A DNA stretch of 64,000 nt from Candidatus Bathycorpusculum acetigenes (GTDB lineage: Archaea > Thermoproteota > Bathyarchaeia > Bathyarchaeales > Bathycorpusculaceae), in NCBI GenBank assembly GCA_009781675.1, contig WQVG01000001.1, forward strand, positions 62,001 to 126,000. The letters run 5' to 3'. Position 1 is the stretch's first letter. Every line of letters starts with the position of its first letter. The notes below the pieces were generated by a model. It searched no databases. It was not told the DNA's origin and saw only the letters and a list, made by a program, of their open reading frames with translations. A program made the position numbers and the translations under genes. Shown piece by piece: positions 8,733 to 18,064 of this stretch.

Positions 8733-8852
8733 ACGTGTCTACTGTAGATAAACTTTGTTTAGGTTTGAGGAGAATTTGAAAATCAACCAAAATATGGTAA
8801 GTTGCTTCTACCTCTATAAATCTCACCAAGACAAAAAAGGATTTTATAGTTA

Positions 8853-10259
8853 TTATGGTTTGCCAAGGTTGAATTCTTCGTGGATCGTTTGTACAACTGC
8901 AATTCCGTCTTTTTCTTTGACGACAAAGCTTATGTTAAGTTCTGAGCTACCTTGTGCTATCATGCGAATGTTTATGCCTTTTTTGGCGACGGCGCTAAAG
9001 ATTTTTGAGGCGACGCCCAAGGCTCCTTTCATGTTGGCGCCGATGGTTGCGATGACGGCGACGTCGTCTTCTGCGGTGACTTCACTGATTATGCCTCCGT
9101 GTTCCTGTAGAGCAATTTCGAGGTTGCTGATGGCTCTGCCCAGCAGTTCTCGTTTGATTACCATGGATATGTTGGCTTCGGATGCGGCTACTGATATCAT
9201 CATGACGTTAATACCGTTTTTGCCCAATACATCAAAGACTTTGGCATAGCTGTCCGGTGCTCCTACCATAGTAGCTCCGTACACGTTTAGCATGGCAACA
9301 TCTTTTATCATGGCAACTGCCTTGGCGGCCTCTTTTACATCTGCTTGGGATTCTTTAGTGATGAGTGTGCCTGGGTTTTTGGGATTGTTGGTGTTGCGGA
9401 TTCTTATCGGTATGTCTGCTCTGCTTACGGGACCAAGTGCTCGGGGATGCATGGCTTTGGCTCCAAAAATTGCCATCTCGGTGGCTTCTTGATAGCTAAG
9501 CTGGGGTAGCATCCGGGCGGATGGTACAATTTTGGGGTCGGTAGTCATTATGCCGTCGACATCTGTCCATATCCAGACTTCGTCAGTTTGCAGTGCGACG
9601 CCCAATATGGTTGCCGTGTAGTCTGAACCGCCGCGCCCGACGGTTGTGACGATACCGTCCTGATTGGCGGCTATGAAACCGGTAACGACTGGGATTATAT
9701 TTTTCTCAAGCAGAGGTTCGAGGCGTTCTTGGACAAGATGCGTTGTGTAGTTCATAAGTGGGTCAGCGTCACCGAAGTTGCTGTCGGTGACTATTCCAGC
9801 GTCTTTGCCTGTGAACCACTGTGTTTGTGCATTATGGTCTTTTATGGCTCCCCAAACAATGGGTGCAGACAATCGCTCTCCAAATGACATAACGTAGTCT
9901 TTAGATTTGGCGGTCAACTCCCCGATGTAGCAGATGCCTGTTAGAATCTTTTCGAGTTCTGCGACGCTTTTTTCGGTAATTTCTGTAACTTCTTTTTGAA
10001 TTGCCTCGCTTGTGATAGCCCCTTTTATGGCGTCTGTGTGCTTTGCTAACAGGGTTTTGGTGAATGCTTGAATGTGTTTCTCGTTGCTTCTTTGTGCATG
10101 ATAGCTTGCTTCAATGAGGCTATTAGTGACACCTGATAATGCTGAGACAACCGCGATTGTTTTGTTATTTTTAGCGTACTCTGTGACTAAACCGGCTACA
10201 TGTCGGATGTTTGCGCCTGAACCGACGCTTGTGCCGCCAAACTTCATGACCAACTTCAT
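8853..10259 (-). CDS. lysC: Aspartate kinase with tandem ACT domains
   Basis: Phosphorylates aspartate, the first step of the aspartate-family amino acid pathway (Thr, Met, Lys). The 468-aa length matches monofunctional archaeal aspartokinases. The N-terminal catalytic signature KFGGTSVG (residues 6-13) and the kinase loop TVGRGGSDYTAT are intact. The C-terminal region (about 315-468) holds two ACT domains that normally bind threonine or lysine for feedback inhibition. The start ATG overlaps the homoserine dehydrogenase stop by 4 nt, so the two are translationally coupled. No aspartate-semialdehyde dehydrogenase gene lies in this cluster, so the step between these enzymes must be encoded elsewhere. 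Confidence 0.96.
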   Translation of the reverse strand: MKLVMKFGGTSVGSGANIRHVAGLVTEYAKNNKTIAVVSALSGVTNSLIEASYHAQRSNEKHIQAFTKTLLAKHTDAIKGAITSEAIQKEVTEITEKSVAELEKILTGICYIGELTAKSKDYVMSFGERLSAPIVWGAIKDHNAQTQWFTGKDAGIVTDSNFGDADPLMNYTTHLVQERLEPLLEKNIIPVVTGFIAANQDGIVTTVGRGGSDYTATILGVALQTDEVWIWTDVDGIMTTDPKIVPSARMLPQLSYQEATEMAIFGAKAMHPRALGPVSRADIPIRIRNTNNPKNPGTLITKESQADVKEAAKAVAMIKDVAMLNVYGATMVGAPDSYAKVFDVLGKNGINVMMISVAASEANISMVIKRELLGRAISNLEIALQEHGGIISEVTAEDDVAVIATIGANMKGALGVASKIFSAVAKKGINIRMIAQGSSELNISFVVKEKDGIAVVQTIHEEFNLGKP

Positions 10260-11305
10260 TTATAGGACTCCGAGTTGCTATTTAGCATTCTATTAGCTAA
10301 CTTATGTTTTATGTCTAGGAGGTCTCTTAAAACTGCCCCTGCGGTCTCAATACTGCCTGCCCCTCTACCCACTAGGGTTTGTTCGCCGGCGTATTCGGTA
10401 GAGAAGGTAACGGCATTGAGGACTCCGCTGACACAGAGAGGATGGGTTTTGGAGATTTCGGTGGGTTTCACGGTAGGTTTGTTGTTATCTATGGAGCCGA
10501 TAAGTTTGATGGTATTACCCCGTTCAGCGGCTTGATCGAGAGTTTGTAATGTTACGTCACGGATACCTGTGCGATCAACGTCTTTGAGTGTGATTTTTTT
10601 GCCCATAATCCAGTTCGAGAGGATAACCACTTTGCAGGCGGTGTCGAATCCGTCAATGTCCATGGAGGGTTCACGTTCGGCATAACCCAGTTTCTGTGCG
10701 TTTGTCAAAGCCTCTTGGAAGCCTACTTGGTTTTGGCTCATCTCAGTAAGTATGTAATTTGTTGTACCGTTAAAGATGCCCCGTATGGCTTTAATTTTGT
10801 CGCCGGCGAGACATCGTTTGGCAAATTCCAGCATGGGCGTTCCGCCGCCGACTGTGCCGCTGAAACGCAGATATACATTGTTATATTCAGCAAGTTCGGT
10901 GAGTGCTGGCATCGCTAAGGCCAGCGGTCCCTTGTTGGTGGTGACGACATGTTTGCCTGTTTTGAAGGCCTTGGTAATATGGGAGAGTGCAGGTTCGGCG
11001 GTCTGGATGTTTACGGGGGTAACTTCAACAACAACTTCTGCTTCAACCGATTCGATGACTTCAAGTGCATTCATACCGGGGTTGCCAAATTCGGGATCAG
11101 CTGACACCGGATAACCCCTTTGCTTAATGGCTTCGAGTTTCTCAGGGCTTAAGCCGCGGGGATTTATAACTGCACCATCAATATCTGAGATGGCTACGAT
11201 TTTGGGGTTAAACCCGTAGTCTTTTACTTTCTCAGCGTATTTTTGCGCCAGAATCGTAGTTACACCCTTACCAACGACGCCGTAACCAATTAAAATAATT
11301 CTCAT
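10256..11305 (-). CDS. hom: Homoserine dehydrogenase
   Basis: NAD(P)-dependent reduction of aspartate semialdehyde to homoserine. The protein is 349 aa, the short form without the C-terminal ACT domain seen in many bacterial enzymes. The Rossmann motif IGYGVVGKGV is at the N-terminus. The family signature is visible as GTVGGGTPM and the substrate region as FNGTTNYILTEM, with the catalytic Lys region around ANRMLN and NWIMGKKI less certain. It starts 8 nt after the threonine synthase stop codon and overlaps aspartate kinase, so the order of transcription is thrC-hom-lysC. The lack of its own ACT domain makes the separate ACT protein encoded upstream a candidate regulator. Confidence 0.95.
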   Translation of the reverse strand: MRIILIGYGVVGKGVTTILAQKYAEKVKDYGFNPKIVAISDIDGAVINPRGLSPEKLEAIKQRGYPVSADPEFGNPGMNALEVIESVEAEVVVEVTPVNIQTAEPALSHITKAFKTGKHVVTTNKGPLALAMPALTELAEYNNVYLRFSGTVGGGTPMLEFAKRCLAGDKIKAIRGIFNGTTNYILTEMSQNQVGFQEALTNAQKLGYAEREPSMDIDGFDTACKVVILSNWIMGKKITLKDVDRTGIRDVTLQTLDQAAERGNTIKLIGSIDNNKPTVKPTEISKTHPLCVSGVLNAVTFSTEYAGEQTLVGRGAGSIETAGAVLRDLLDIKHKLANRMLNSNSESYK

Positions 11306-11313
11306 CTATTCTC

Positions 11314-12558
11314 TCACCTTGCTAGGATTGCTTTTTTTAAACCTAATGCTGCCTCTATAGCGCCTATATCTGCATCAACTTCAATGGGTTCATCACTCTG
11401 TTTGATGGCGGTATCGGGATCCTTTAAGCCATGTCCAGTAGTTATGCAGACTACTTTTTCATCATTTGCTACAACACCTTTTTTGATCAGTTTCTTGAGG
11501 CCAGCGATGGAGGAAGCTGATGCAGGCTCCACAAAGATGCCCTCGATGCGCGCCAGCGTTTTTTGTGCATCAAGTATTTCGTCATCGGTAACGATTTCAG
11601 CGGTGCCGTGAGATTCGCGGATGGCATTGATGGCTTTCTTCCAGCTCACTGGTGCACCGATGCGTATGGCGGTGGCTATGGTTTCTGGGTTTTGAACTGG
11701 GATAATTTGGTCGCTGTCTGTTTGGATGGCTTGTGCGATGGGCGCCGATCCTTGGGCTTGTATACCAGTCATTTTGGGCAGTTTTTTGATTAAACCGAGT
11801 TGGTAGAATTCTGTGAGGCCCTTCCAGACGGCGCTGATGTTGCCTGCATTTCCCACTGGGATGATGATACGATCTGGTGCCTCATAGTTTAGTTGATCAC
11901 AGATTTCATACCCCAGAGATTTTTGTCCTTCAACCCGGAAGGGGTTGATAGAGTTAAGCAGGTAGATGTCTCTGTGTTTCTCTGAGAGTTTAAAAACAAA
12001 TTCTAGGGCTTCGTCAAAGTTTCCTCTAACTTGGAGGACTTTGGCGCCATGAATCATGGCTTGACTAAGTTTACCGTAGGCGATTTTACCTGAGGGTATA
12101 AGTACGGTGCATCGGATGCCTGCGCGGGCGGCGTATGCGGCTAGGCTTGCTGAAGTGTTGCCTGTGGAGGCGCAGATTACGTGGCGCGCGCCTAGTTCGA
12201 CGGCTTTGGTTACTCCAACGGTCATGCCGCGATCTTTGAAGCTGCCGGTAGGGTTTTCGCCCTCGTTTTTAATGTAGAGGTTTTGGATGCCTAACTCGGC
12301 ACCTAACCGCTCGGAACGATGTAGACCTGTGCCGCCTTCACCCAGCGTAACTAGCCGGGTGGATTCATGAATGGGCATAAAGGGGCGGTAACGCCACACA
12401 GAAAGTGGTATAGTTTTCCACTCGATTGCCTTTGCGTTTTCTGCTAATTCGTTTGGGTCGAATTTGATTTCGAGGATGTCTCCGCATTTTTTGCAGAAAT
12501 AGACAACTTCATCTATACCGTAGGTAGTTTTGCAGTTTATGCAGTCCTGATGGGCCAT
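11314..12558 (-). CDS. thrC: Threonine synthase
   Basis: PLP-dependent conversion of O-phosphohomoserine to threonine. The protein is 414 aa. An N-terminal zinc-ribbon-like segment carries C6-x2-C9 and C22-x2-C25, as in many archaeal and plant-type enzymes. The PLP lysine is K108 in NPTGSFKDRGM, and the phosphate-binding Gly loop appears in PVGNAGNISA. It is the first of three tightly packed genes for homoserine and threonine synthesis. The ACT-domain gene lies 81 nt upstream on the same strand. There is nothing unusual in length or key residues. Confidence 0.95.
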   Translation of the reverse strand: MAHQDCINCKTTYGIDEVVYFCKKCGDILEIKFDPNELAENAKAIEWKTIPLSVWRYRPFMPIHESTRLVTLGEGGTGLHRSERLGAELGIQNLYIKNEGENPTGSFKDRGMTVGVTKAVELGARHVICASTGNTSASLAAYAARAGIRCTVLIPSGKIAYGKLSQAMIHGAKVLQVRGNFDEALEFVFKLSEKHRDIYLLNSINPFRVEGQKSLGYEICDQLNYEAPDRIIIPVGNAGNISAVWKGLTEFYQLGLIKKLPKMTGIQAQGSAPIAQAIQTDSDQIIPVQNPETIATAIRIGAPVSWKKAINAIRESHGTAEIVTDDEILDAQKTLARIEGIFVEPASASSIAGLKKLIKKGVVANDEKVVCITTGHGLKDPDTAIKQSDEPIEVDADIGAIEAALGLKKAILAR

Positions 12559-12639
12559 ATCTTTCTATCTTCTTAATTTTTCTTGACAGTAAAAATTAGG
12601 CAGGCTAGCATATTAATAATTTTGGTGCACAAAGGTTTC

Positions 12640-13245
12640 TTAGCCTATCAAGTTTGATAAAACCTCGTAGGTCTTGAGGCTGTCTTTCTTATCAACCACT
12701 AAAATAGTCTCCGTCCAGCAGGAAATGAATTCTACGATGTTAACATTCTGTTCTGCAAGCAACGTTGCCAAAAACGCCACGACTCCCGGTGTTGCTTCTA
12801 GTTCCTCAGGTGAATGCACAACGATCATCGTGCAGTTTTCATGCTTAACCAAGGCGTTTATGCGTTCAGGTAAATCACTTCGGTCTAGGAGGTAGACGAA
12901 TTTATCGAGTAGGTCTACTTTCATGCCAGGTTCAGAACTGAGTTCTTTGGATGTTATTATGACTGATTTACAGTCATAAACTGCTATGCCGCTACGCTTG
13001 AGAAGCTGGAGAACTTTTTCTTCTCTTTTCTGTCTATGCTTTTGCAGGTCTTCACTGTAACGGCGAAGGGCCGCTTTTATGGCGCTGGTATCACTGGTTT
13101 TAAGGTCTGCTTGTAACTGACGTGAGAGTTCACTGAGATTTACAATGCCCTTTTCGAGAGCTTCTAGTAAGTAGGGTTTGTTTCGCAGGTGATTCCGGAC
13201 TTCTTGGGCGGTTGTCATTGTCTTTTGCTGTATCAAATGGGACAT
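12640..13245 (-). CDS. ACT-domain protein upstream of the threonine genes
   Basis: A 201-aa soluble protein. The first 75 residues are helical and charged (FVRNHLRNKP-like start, then KAALRRYSEDLQKHRQKRE) and may bind nucleic acid or mediate dimerisation. Residues about 85-201 contain the ACT-like pattern, with strands FVYLLDRSDLPERINALV and NVNIVEFISCWTETILVV. Because homoserine dehydrogenase here lacks an ACT domain, this may be a separate allosteric subunit or a threonine-sensing regulator; that is inference. A TATA-like TTTAAA touches the first ATG, so a leaderless start at the second ATG (13218, giving MTTAQEV) is also reasonable. Confidence 0.65.
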   Translation of the reverse strand: MSHLIQQKTMTTAQEVRNHLRNKPYLLEALEKGIVNLSELSRQLQADLKTSDTSAIKAALRRYSEDLQKHRQKREEKVLQLLKRSGIAVYDCKSVIITSKELSSEPGMKVDLLDKFVYLLDRSDLPERINALVKHENCTMIVVHSPEELEATPGVVAFLATLLAEQNVNIVEFISCWTETILVVDKKDSLKTYEVLSNLIG

Positions 13246-13444
13246 TTAAAGCTTGTTTAGCAACCAGATTGACCTATTATATTGCTGGACCGCCTCTTAG
13301 GCGTTTGTGCTCTTATGTAAAATCTCACGGTGCAAGCGGTTTTATGTCGCCGAAATGAAACATCTACAATGAGACTTGTGTTGTGAGATTAGTTTGGTTT
13401 CTATGAGCGTTTCTAAATAAAAATGGGTGATGCTTGTGCAAAGC

Positions 13445-13452
13445 TTTATATT
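13445..13452 (+). promoter_or_regulatory. TATA box upstream of the cDPG synthetase-like gene
   Basis: The sequence tttatatt, preceded by a purine-rich caaagc, resembles a TATA box with BRE. The predicted start about 26 nt downstream leaves a leader of about 20 nt containing the aaggga ribosome-binding site. Confidence 0.5.
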
Positions 13453-13493
13453 AATAAGCTAATGTAAAAATTTTTATTTGAAGGGAAAGTAAC

Positions 13494-14831
13494 ATGACAC
13501 AACGAAAAATTATTATAATTGGTGCGGCTGGACGAGACTTTCATAATTTCAACACCTTTTTCCGAAATAACCCTGCCTATAAGGTAGTAGCGTTCACCGC
13601 TGCACAAATCCCCGACATTGCAAACCGTAAATATCCCGCGGAGCTCGCTGGAAATCTCTACCCTGATGGTATTCCTATTTATGCTCAAGATGATCTTCAG
13701 GTGCTCATCAAAAAACTTGATGCTGATGAATGCGTCTTTTCATACAGCGATGTTCCCTACTCTGTGGTCATGAGTATCGGCGCTCAAGTGAATGCCGCGG
13801 GTGCAGATTTTTCTATGATGGGCCCCAAACACACCATGATTAAAAGCACCAAACCCGTTATCGCGGTAGGTGCGGTTCGTACCGGTTGCGGCAAAAGTCA
13901 AACTTCTCGGCGTATCACAGAAGTTTTGATGTCTCATGGCTTAAAAGTAATCGCTGTCCGCCATCCTATGCCTTATGGTGATCTGGTTGCACAGAAGGTA
14001 CAGCGTTTTGCCACAATTGATGACTTAAAAAAACACAACTGCACCATCGAAGAGATGGAAGAATATGAACCTCACATCTCCCGTGGAAATGTAATTTATG
14101 CAGGTGTAGATTATGAGGCTATTCTGCGAGCTGCCGAAAATGATCCAAACGGTTGTGACGTTATTCTATGGGATGGCGGCAACAACGACTTTCCATTCTA
14201 CTGCCCTGATTTGATGATTGCGGTGGTAGATCCCCTCCGGCCTGGTCATGAACTTTCTTACTATCCAGGCGAAGTAACCTTGCGCTTAGCCGATGTGGTA
14301 GTAATCAACAAAATAGACAGTGCCGATTTTGATAGTATCCTCACAGTCCGAAGTAATATTGAGCGCGTGAACCCCAAAGCCACCGTAGTGGATGCTGCAT
14401 CAACTATCAGTGTGGATAAACCAGAAGTCATCCGAGGCAAACGTGTATTAGTAATCGAAGACGGTCCAACCCTGACTCATGGTGAGATGAAAATCGGCGC
14501 CGGTATTGTGGCCGCCCGCCGCTTTGGTGCTGCTGAAATCATTGACCCCCGACCCTACGCAGTGGGTAGGTTGGCTGAAACATATCGTATCTACCCCAAT
14601 ATTGGAAAATTGTTGCCTGCCATGGGTTATGGCGAACAACAGATGAAAGACTTAGCTGCAACCATCGAGCGAACTGAATGCGACTCCGTAGTCATTGCCA
14701 CACCAATCGACTTAGCACGAATCATCCAGATCACCAAACCAAACGCACGCGTAGCATATAACCTGCAAGAAATCGGTCACCCAAACATGGAAGACGTCTT
14801 GGAAAGTTTTATAAAAAAAATCAAAGGATAA
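13494..14831 (+). CDS. Cyclic 2,3-diphosphoglycerate synthetase-like P-loop protein
   Basis: A 445-aa protein of the COG2403 family, which includes the archaeal enzyme that cyclises 2,3-diphosphoglycerate with ATP to make the osmolyte cDPG. Many members are only annotated as predicted GTPases. The N-terminal 115 residues form a Rossmann-like domain (IIIIGAAGRDFHNF). A P-loop at about 126-135 reads GAVRTGCGKS, followed by switch-like WDGGNNDFPF and the base-recognition-like VVINKIDSAD. It starts at ATG after an aagggaaagtaac leader. A very strong hairpin follows the stop, so it is a single-gene unit. Actual cDPG synthesis in this organism is not proven. Confidence 0.72.
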   Translation: MTQRKIIIIGAAGRDFHNFNTFFRNNPAYKVVAFTAAQIPDIANRKYPAELAGNLYPDGIPIYAQDDLQVLIKKLDADECVFSYSDVPYSVVMSIGAQVNAAGADFSMMGPKHTMIKSTKPVIAVGAVRTGCGKSQTSRRITEVLMSHGLKVIAVRHPMPYGDLVAQKVQRFATIDDLKKHNCTIEEMEEYEPHISRGNVIYAGVDYEAILRAAENDPNGCDVILWDGGNNDFPFYCPDLMIAVVDPLRPGHELSYYPGEVTLRLADVVVINKIDSADFDSILTVRSNIERVNPKATVVDAASTISVDKPEVIRGKRVLVIEDGPTLTHGEMKIGAGIVAARRFGAAEIIDPRPYAVGRLAETYRIYPNIGKLLPAMGYGEQQMKDLAATIERTECDSVVIATPIDLARIIQITKPNARVAYNLQEIGHPNMEDVLESFIKKIKG

Positions 14832-14844
14832 TCTCCAAATCTCG

Positions 14845-14882
14845 CTTCACACAGATTGTATAAACATACAATTTGTGTGAAG
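14845..14882 (+). terminator. Long hairpin after the cDPG synthetase-like gene
   Basis: A 38-bp inverted repeat with 17-bp arms, one G-T mismatch and a 4-nt loop (aaac). It begins 13 nt after the stop codon. Such a stable stem directly behind a single-gene unit suggests a terminator or a transcript-stabilising 3' hairpin, although archaeal termination usually relies on T tracts. Confidence 0.6.
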
Positions 14883-15296
14883 TAAGATTAATTTTAACCA
14901 TGATTTCCAGGTTAAGCACAATTTATTCCGTCTACGTTTTATTTTGACGCTTCTAATATCACATATTGTTTATACGCATTACAAATACGCTATTGGAAAA
15001 AATAAACTATATAGAAAAATTATTACTGAAATATTGCTTAATTTATGGCGTCTAATTTTAAGCAAATTTCAGTCTTTTTGGTTACCATTTTTATTTGGAT
15101 TAATCTTTCCGCTAGTTTCCCTTATACCGGTGGTAATGGTCGGTTGGTTGTGGGTTTGATGTTTAACCAACTGCACCTTCTCTTAAATGTCTCAATTGGA
15201 ACAGCTAAACCTTATGAAGTTACAGAAATGTCACAAACTTTAAAAACGCAGTCCTGGAGTAAGGGGAGGTTTCAAACTAAATGGGGGAACAAATAA
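14883..15296 (+). other. Upstream region of argG
   Basis: About 410 bp. It contains overlapping frames with hydrophobic translations that I do not accept as genes. The last 40 bases hold a strong ribosome-binding site ggggaggt (15263-15270). An ATG at 15281 begins a seven-codon frame (MGEQINN) ending at TGA 15302. This frame overlaps the start of argG and could be a leader peptide or the remnant of the original argG start. See the argG entry. Confidence 0.5.
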
Positions 15297-16505
15297 ATAA
15301 CTGAAAAACTCGTGTTGGCATACTCGGGTGGATTGGACACATCAGTGTTAATCAAGTATGTCCAAGAAAAATATGACGCGCAAGTTATCACGATCACTAT
15401 CGATGTAGGTCAAGGTGAAGACCTAAAAGGCGCCGAAGAGAAAGCCAAAAAACTCGGAGCTCTCAAACACTACAACATCGACGCCAAAGAAGAGTTCGCC
15501 AAAGAATACATCTTCCCCGCCATCAAAGCTAACGCCCTATATGAAGGCAAATACCCACTCAGCACCAGCCTCAGTCGTCCATTGATTGCCAAAAAGATGG
15601 TCGAAGTCGCAGAGAAGGAAGGCGCCACAGGCTTAGTGCATGGCTGCACAGGACGAGGCAACGACCAAGTCCGCTTCGACATAACCCTTAGTGCATTGGC
15701 GCCTGAAAAGAAAGTTCTTGCTCCTGTTCGTGAGTGGGGTTTAACTCGCGAAGAGGAAATCACCTACGCAAAAAACAACGGCATCCCCGTTAGTGAAAAC
15801 GCCAAAAAATACAGCATTGACGCTAGCATTTGGGGTCGAGCAATCGAATGTGGGCTCTTAGAGGATGCTAACAACGAACCTCCAGAAGATGTCTACGAAT
15901 GGACCACCTCAGCAGAAAACGCTCCCAACACCCCTGAAATCATCACTATCAGATTTGAGCAGGGTGTGCCTGTTTCTGTAAACGGTAAGGTCATGGCGCC
16001 GCTTGAACTCATAGGAGCAGTTAACGAAATCGCAGGCAAACACGGTGTTGGACGTATAGATCACATAGAAGACCGTATTATCGGTTTAAAATCTCGAGAA
16101 ATCTACGAATGCCCCGCAGTATTGGTCATCCTAGAAGCGCACAAAGATCTTGAAAAATTGGTCATGACCCGTCACCAAGTTCTTTTCAAACAACAAATTG
16201 ACTCACAGTGGGTATATCTGGCTTACTCCGGTTTATGGGTTGATCCGCTAAAAGACGACTTGGATGCCTACATCAATCGTTCACAGGAAAACGTCACCGG
16301 CGAAGTCAAACTCAAACTCTACAAGGGTAGCATACAAGTCATCGGACGAAACTCACCCAACAGTCTATATGACAAAAACTTGGCAAACTATAACATCAAA
16401 ACAAGCTTTGATCAGTCCTACAGTAAAGGCTTCATCGAACTCTGGGGATTACAGACGCGGATGTACAATTCGCTTAAAGCCTGTAAAACCTCCCAAAAAC
16501 CCTAA
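15297..16505 (+). CDS. argG: Argininosuccinate synthase (irregular start)
   Basis: Joins citrulline and aspartate with ATP to form argininosuccinate. The N-type ATP pyrophosphatase loop AYSGGLDTS and the GCTGRGNDQVRF motif are intact, and the remaining sequence matches the family over its full length. The start is unusual. The conserved first strand EKLVLAYSGG is preceded in frame by ACT, ATA and then a TAA stop (15294-15296), so the frame opens exactly at ATA 15297. The first standard start codon, GTG 15312, would cut into this strand. Alternatively, the well-placed ATG at 15281 (ten bases after ggaggt) would read into argG if one base were removed near 15295-15301. I cannot separate ATA initiation from a small frameshift or reinitiation. 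Confidence 0.93.
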   Translation: MTEKLVLAYSGGLDTSVLIKYVQEKYDAQVITITIDVGQGEDLKGAEEKAKKLGALKHYNIDAKEEFAKEYIFPAIKANALYEGKYPLSTSLSRPLIAKKMVEVAEKEGATGLVHGCTGRGNDQVRFDITLSALAPEKKVLAPVREWGLTREEEITYAKNNGIPVSENAKKYSIDASIWGRAIECGLLEDANNEPPEDVYEWTTSAENAPNTPEIITIRFEQGVPVSVNGKVMAPLELIGAVNEIAGKHGVGRIDHIEDRIIGLKSREIYECPAVLVILEAHKDLEKLVMTRHQVLFKQQIDSQWVYLAYSGLWVDPLKDDLDAYINRSQENVTGEVKLKLYKGSIQVIGRNSPNSLYDKNLANYNIKTSFDQSYSKGFIELWGLQTRMYNSLKACKTSQKP

Positions 16506-16539
16506 ATAATTCATAGCTAACGAAAAGGGATGGTACGAC

Positions 16540-18021
16540 GTGTCAAAAATGTTGCATGGTGGTCGGCTTGGTGATGTACGAGCTGACATAGTCCGTTTTA
16601 CTTCGTCACGTAAGAGTGATGCGCGCTTAGCTGACGCCGTTTTAGCCATCAACAAAGCGCATGTGATCATGCTTATCGAGCAGGAAATTCTCAAGGCCCA
16701 AGATGGCACAAAAATCCTTAGTGTCCTCAAAAAACAGACTGGTTTGTTGCTTGACCCCGCTGCCGAAGATATACATATGGCCGTTGAAGAAGCGGTGCTG
16801 TCAGAAACCGGTTCGGAAGTTGGTGGTAATCTCCACATAGCTAAGAGCCGGAATGACCAAACTGCCACCGCCATTCGTATGGCCCTTCGTGCTGAAATCC
16901 TCACTGTTTTGGGGCAAATTACCGATATACAACAGGTGCTTTTGGAAACCGCCAAACAGCACGTCCAAACTATCATTCTCCAATACACTCATTTGCAGGC
17001 CGCTCAACCTGTCACGTTTGCTCATTATTTGCTTATGCATGCCGATATTTTGGGACGTGATTTCGAGCGTTTAGTAAGTGCATATGAGCGTGTAAACTTA
17101 TGTCCGCTGGGCGGAGGTGCATTGGCAACCAGCAGTTTTCCCATTAACCGCCAAAGGACCGCTGAACTCTTAGGGTTTAACGGAGTTTTGGAGAATTCGT
17201 TAGATGCTGTGGGCAGTCGGGATTTTATCATCGAAACACAGGCTGCTTTGGTGTTGCTCGCAGTAAATTTGAGCCGTTTTGCCGAAGATCTTATCGTGTG
17301 GAGCTCAGCAGAATTTGGTACTATAGAGTTACCCGACGAATTTACCTCCACAAGTAGCATCATGCCCCAGAAAAAGAACCCTGAAGTTCTCGAGGTCATC
17401 CGAGCACACGCCAGTTACGCCTTAGGCGATTTTGTAGCGGCAACGGCAACTCTGAAAAGTCTGCCCACAACCTACAACTTGGATTTTCAAGAAATGACCC
17501 CCAAGCTGTGGGCGGTGACCGATAACTTGATGGCCTCTCTTAGTGTCGTTGAAGCACTTGTGCCAAACATCAAAGTTAAAACAGACGACATCGAAACAAA
17601 AGCTGCCTCAGGGTTTGTTGCCGCCACAGAAGTTGCCAATATGCTAGTCAGCAAATATAACGTGGCTTTCCGCACCTCTCACAAGATTGTAGGTGCCCTT
17701 GTGAAGGCATTGATTGAGCAAAACAAGACGCTAAATGATGCTACACCTGAGTTGCTATCGGAAATAGCTTTGTCTGTAGCAAAAATCAAACTAACGGTTA
17801 AAAGCTCAGATATAGTTGCATGCACAAATCTACACAATTTAATAGAAACATATAAAGTACAAGGCGGGCCTTCCCCCGCGGAAGTTAAAAGAGCACTCAA
17901 TGCGCGAATCAAAATTACCACTGAAAACAAAAACGCAGTCGAAAAACTCAAAGACGCTCTAACGGCTGCTACAAACACGCTAAACAGTGCCGTCAAGAAC
18001 TACTCTATTTACTCTCAATAA
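16540..18021 (+). CDS. argH: Argininosuccinate lyase
   Basis: Splits argininosuccinate into arginine and fumarate, the last step of arginine synthesis. The 493-aa protein belongs to the fumarase/aspartase superfamily and carries its signature SSIMPQKKNPE near residue 272, with the flexible loop that contributes the catalytic Ser. The N-terminal HGGRLGDVRADIVRFTSS fits the family. It starts at GTG nine bases after an aaggga site, 34 nt downstream of argG, so the two are co-transcribed. The C-terminus is somewhat longer than the bacterial enzyme's. Nothing suggests loss of function. Confidence 0.95.
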   Translation: MSKMLHGGRLGDVRADIVRFTSSRKSDARLADAVLAINKAHVIMLIEQEILKAQDGTKILSVLKKQTGLLLDPAAEDIHMAVEEAVLSETGSEVGGNLHIAKSRNDQTATAIRMALRAEILTVLGQITDIQQVLLETAKQHVQTIILQYTHLQAAQPVTFAHYLLMHADILGRDFERLVSAYERVNLCPLGGGALATSSFPINRQRTAELLGFNGVLENSLDAVGSRDFIIETQAALVLLAVNLSRFAEDLIVWSSAEFGTIELPDEFTSTSSIMPQKKNPEVLEVIRAHASYALGDFVAATATLKSLPTTYNLDFQEMTPKLWAVTDNLMASLSVVEALVPNIKVKTDDIETKAASGFVAATEVANMLVSKYNVAFRTSHKIVGALVKALIEQNKTLNDATPELLSEIALSVAKIKLTVKSSDIVACTNLHNLIETYKVQGGPSPAEVKRALNARIKITTENKNAVEKLKDALTAATNTLNSAVKNYSIYSQ

Positions 18022-18064
18022 ACCGTAAGACTTAAAAATTTAAACTGAATGGTGAAATAGGGCT

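Noticed and set aside
9292-11114. Several plus-strand frames opposite lysC and hom
   Set aside because: They are antisense shadows with low-complexity translations lying within conserved enzymes.
15045-15296. An 83-codon frame directly upstream of, and in frame with, argG
   Set aside because: The product has mixed hydrophobic and random composition, no ribosome-binding site and no similarity that I recognise. Fusion to argG would need read-through of TAA, which is unlikely.
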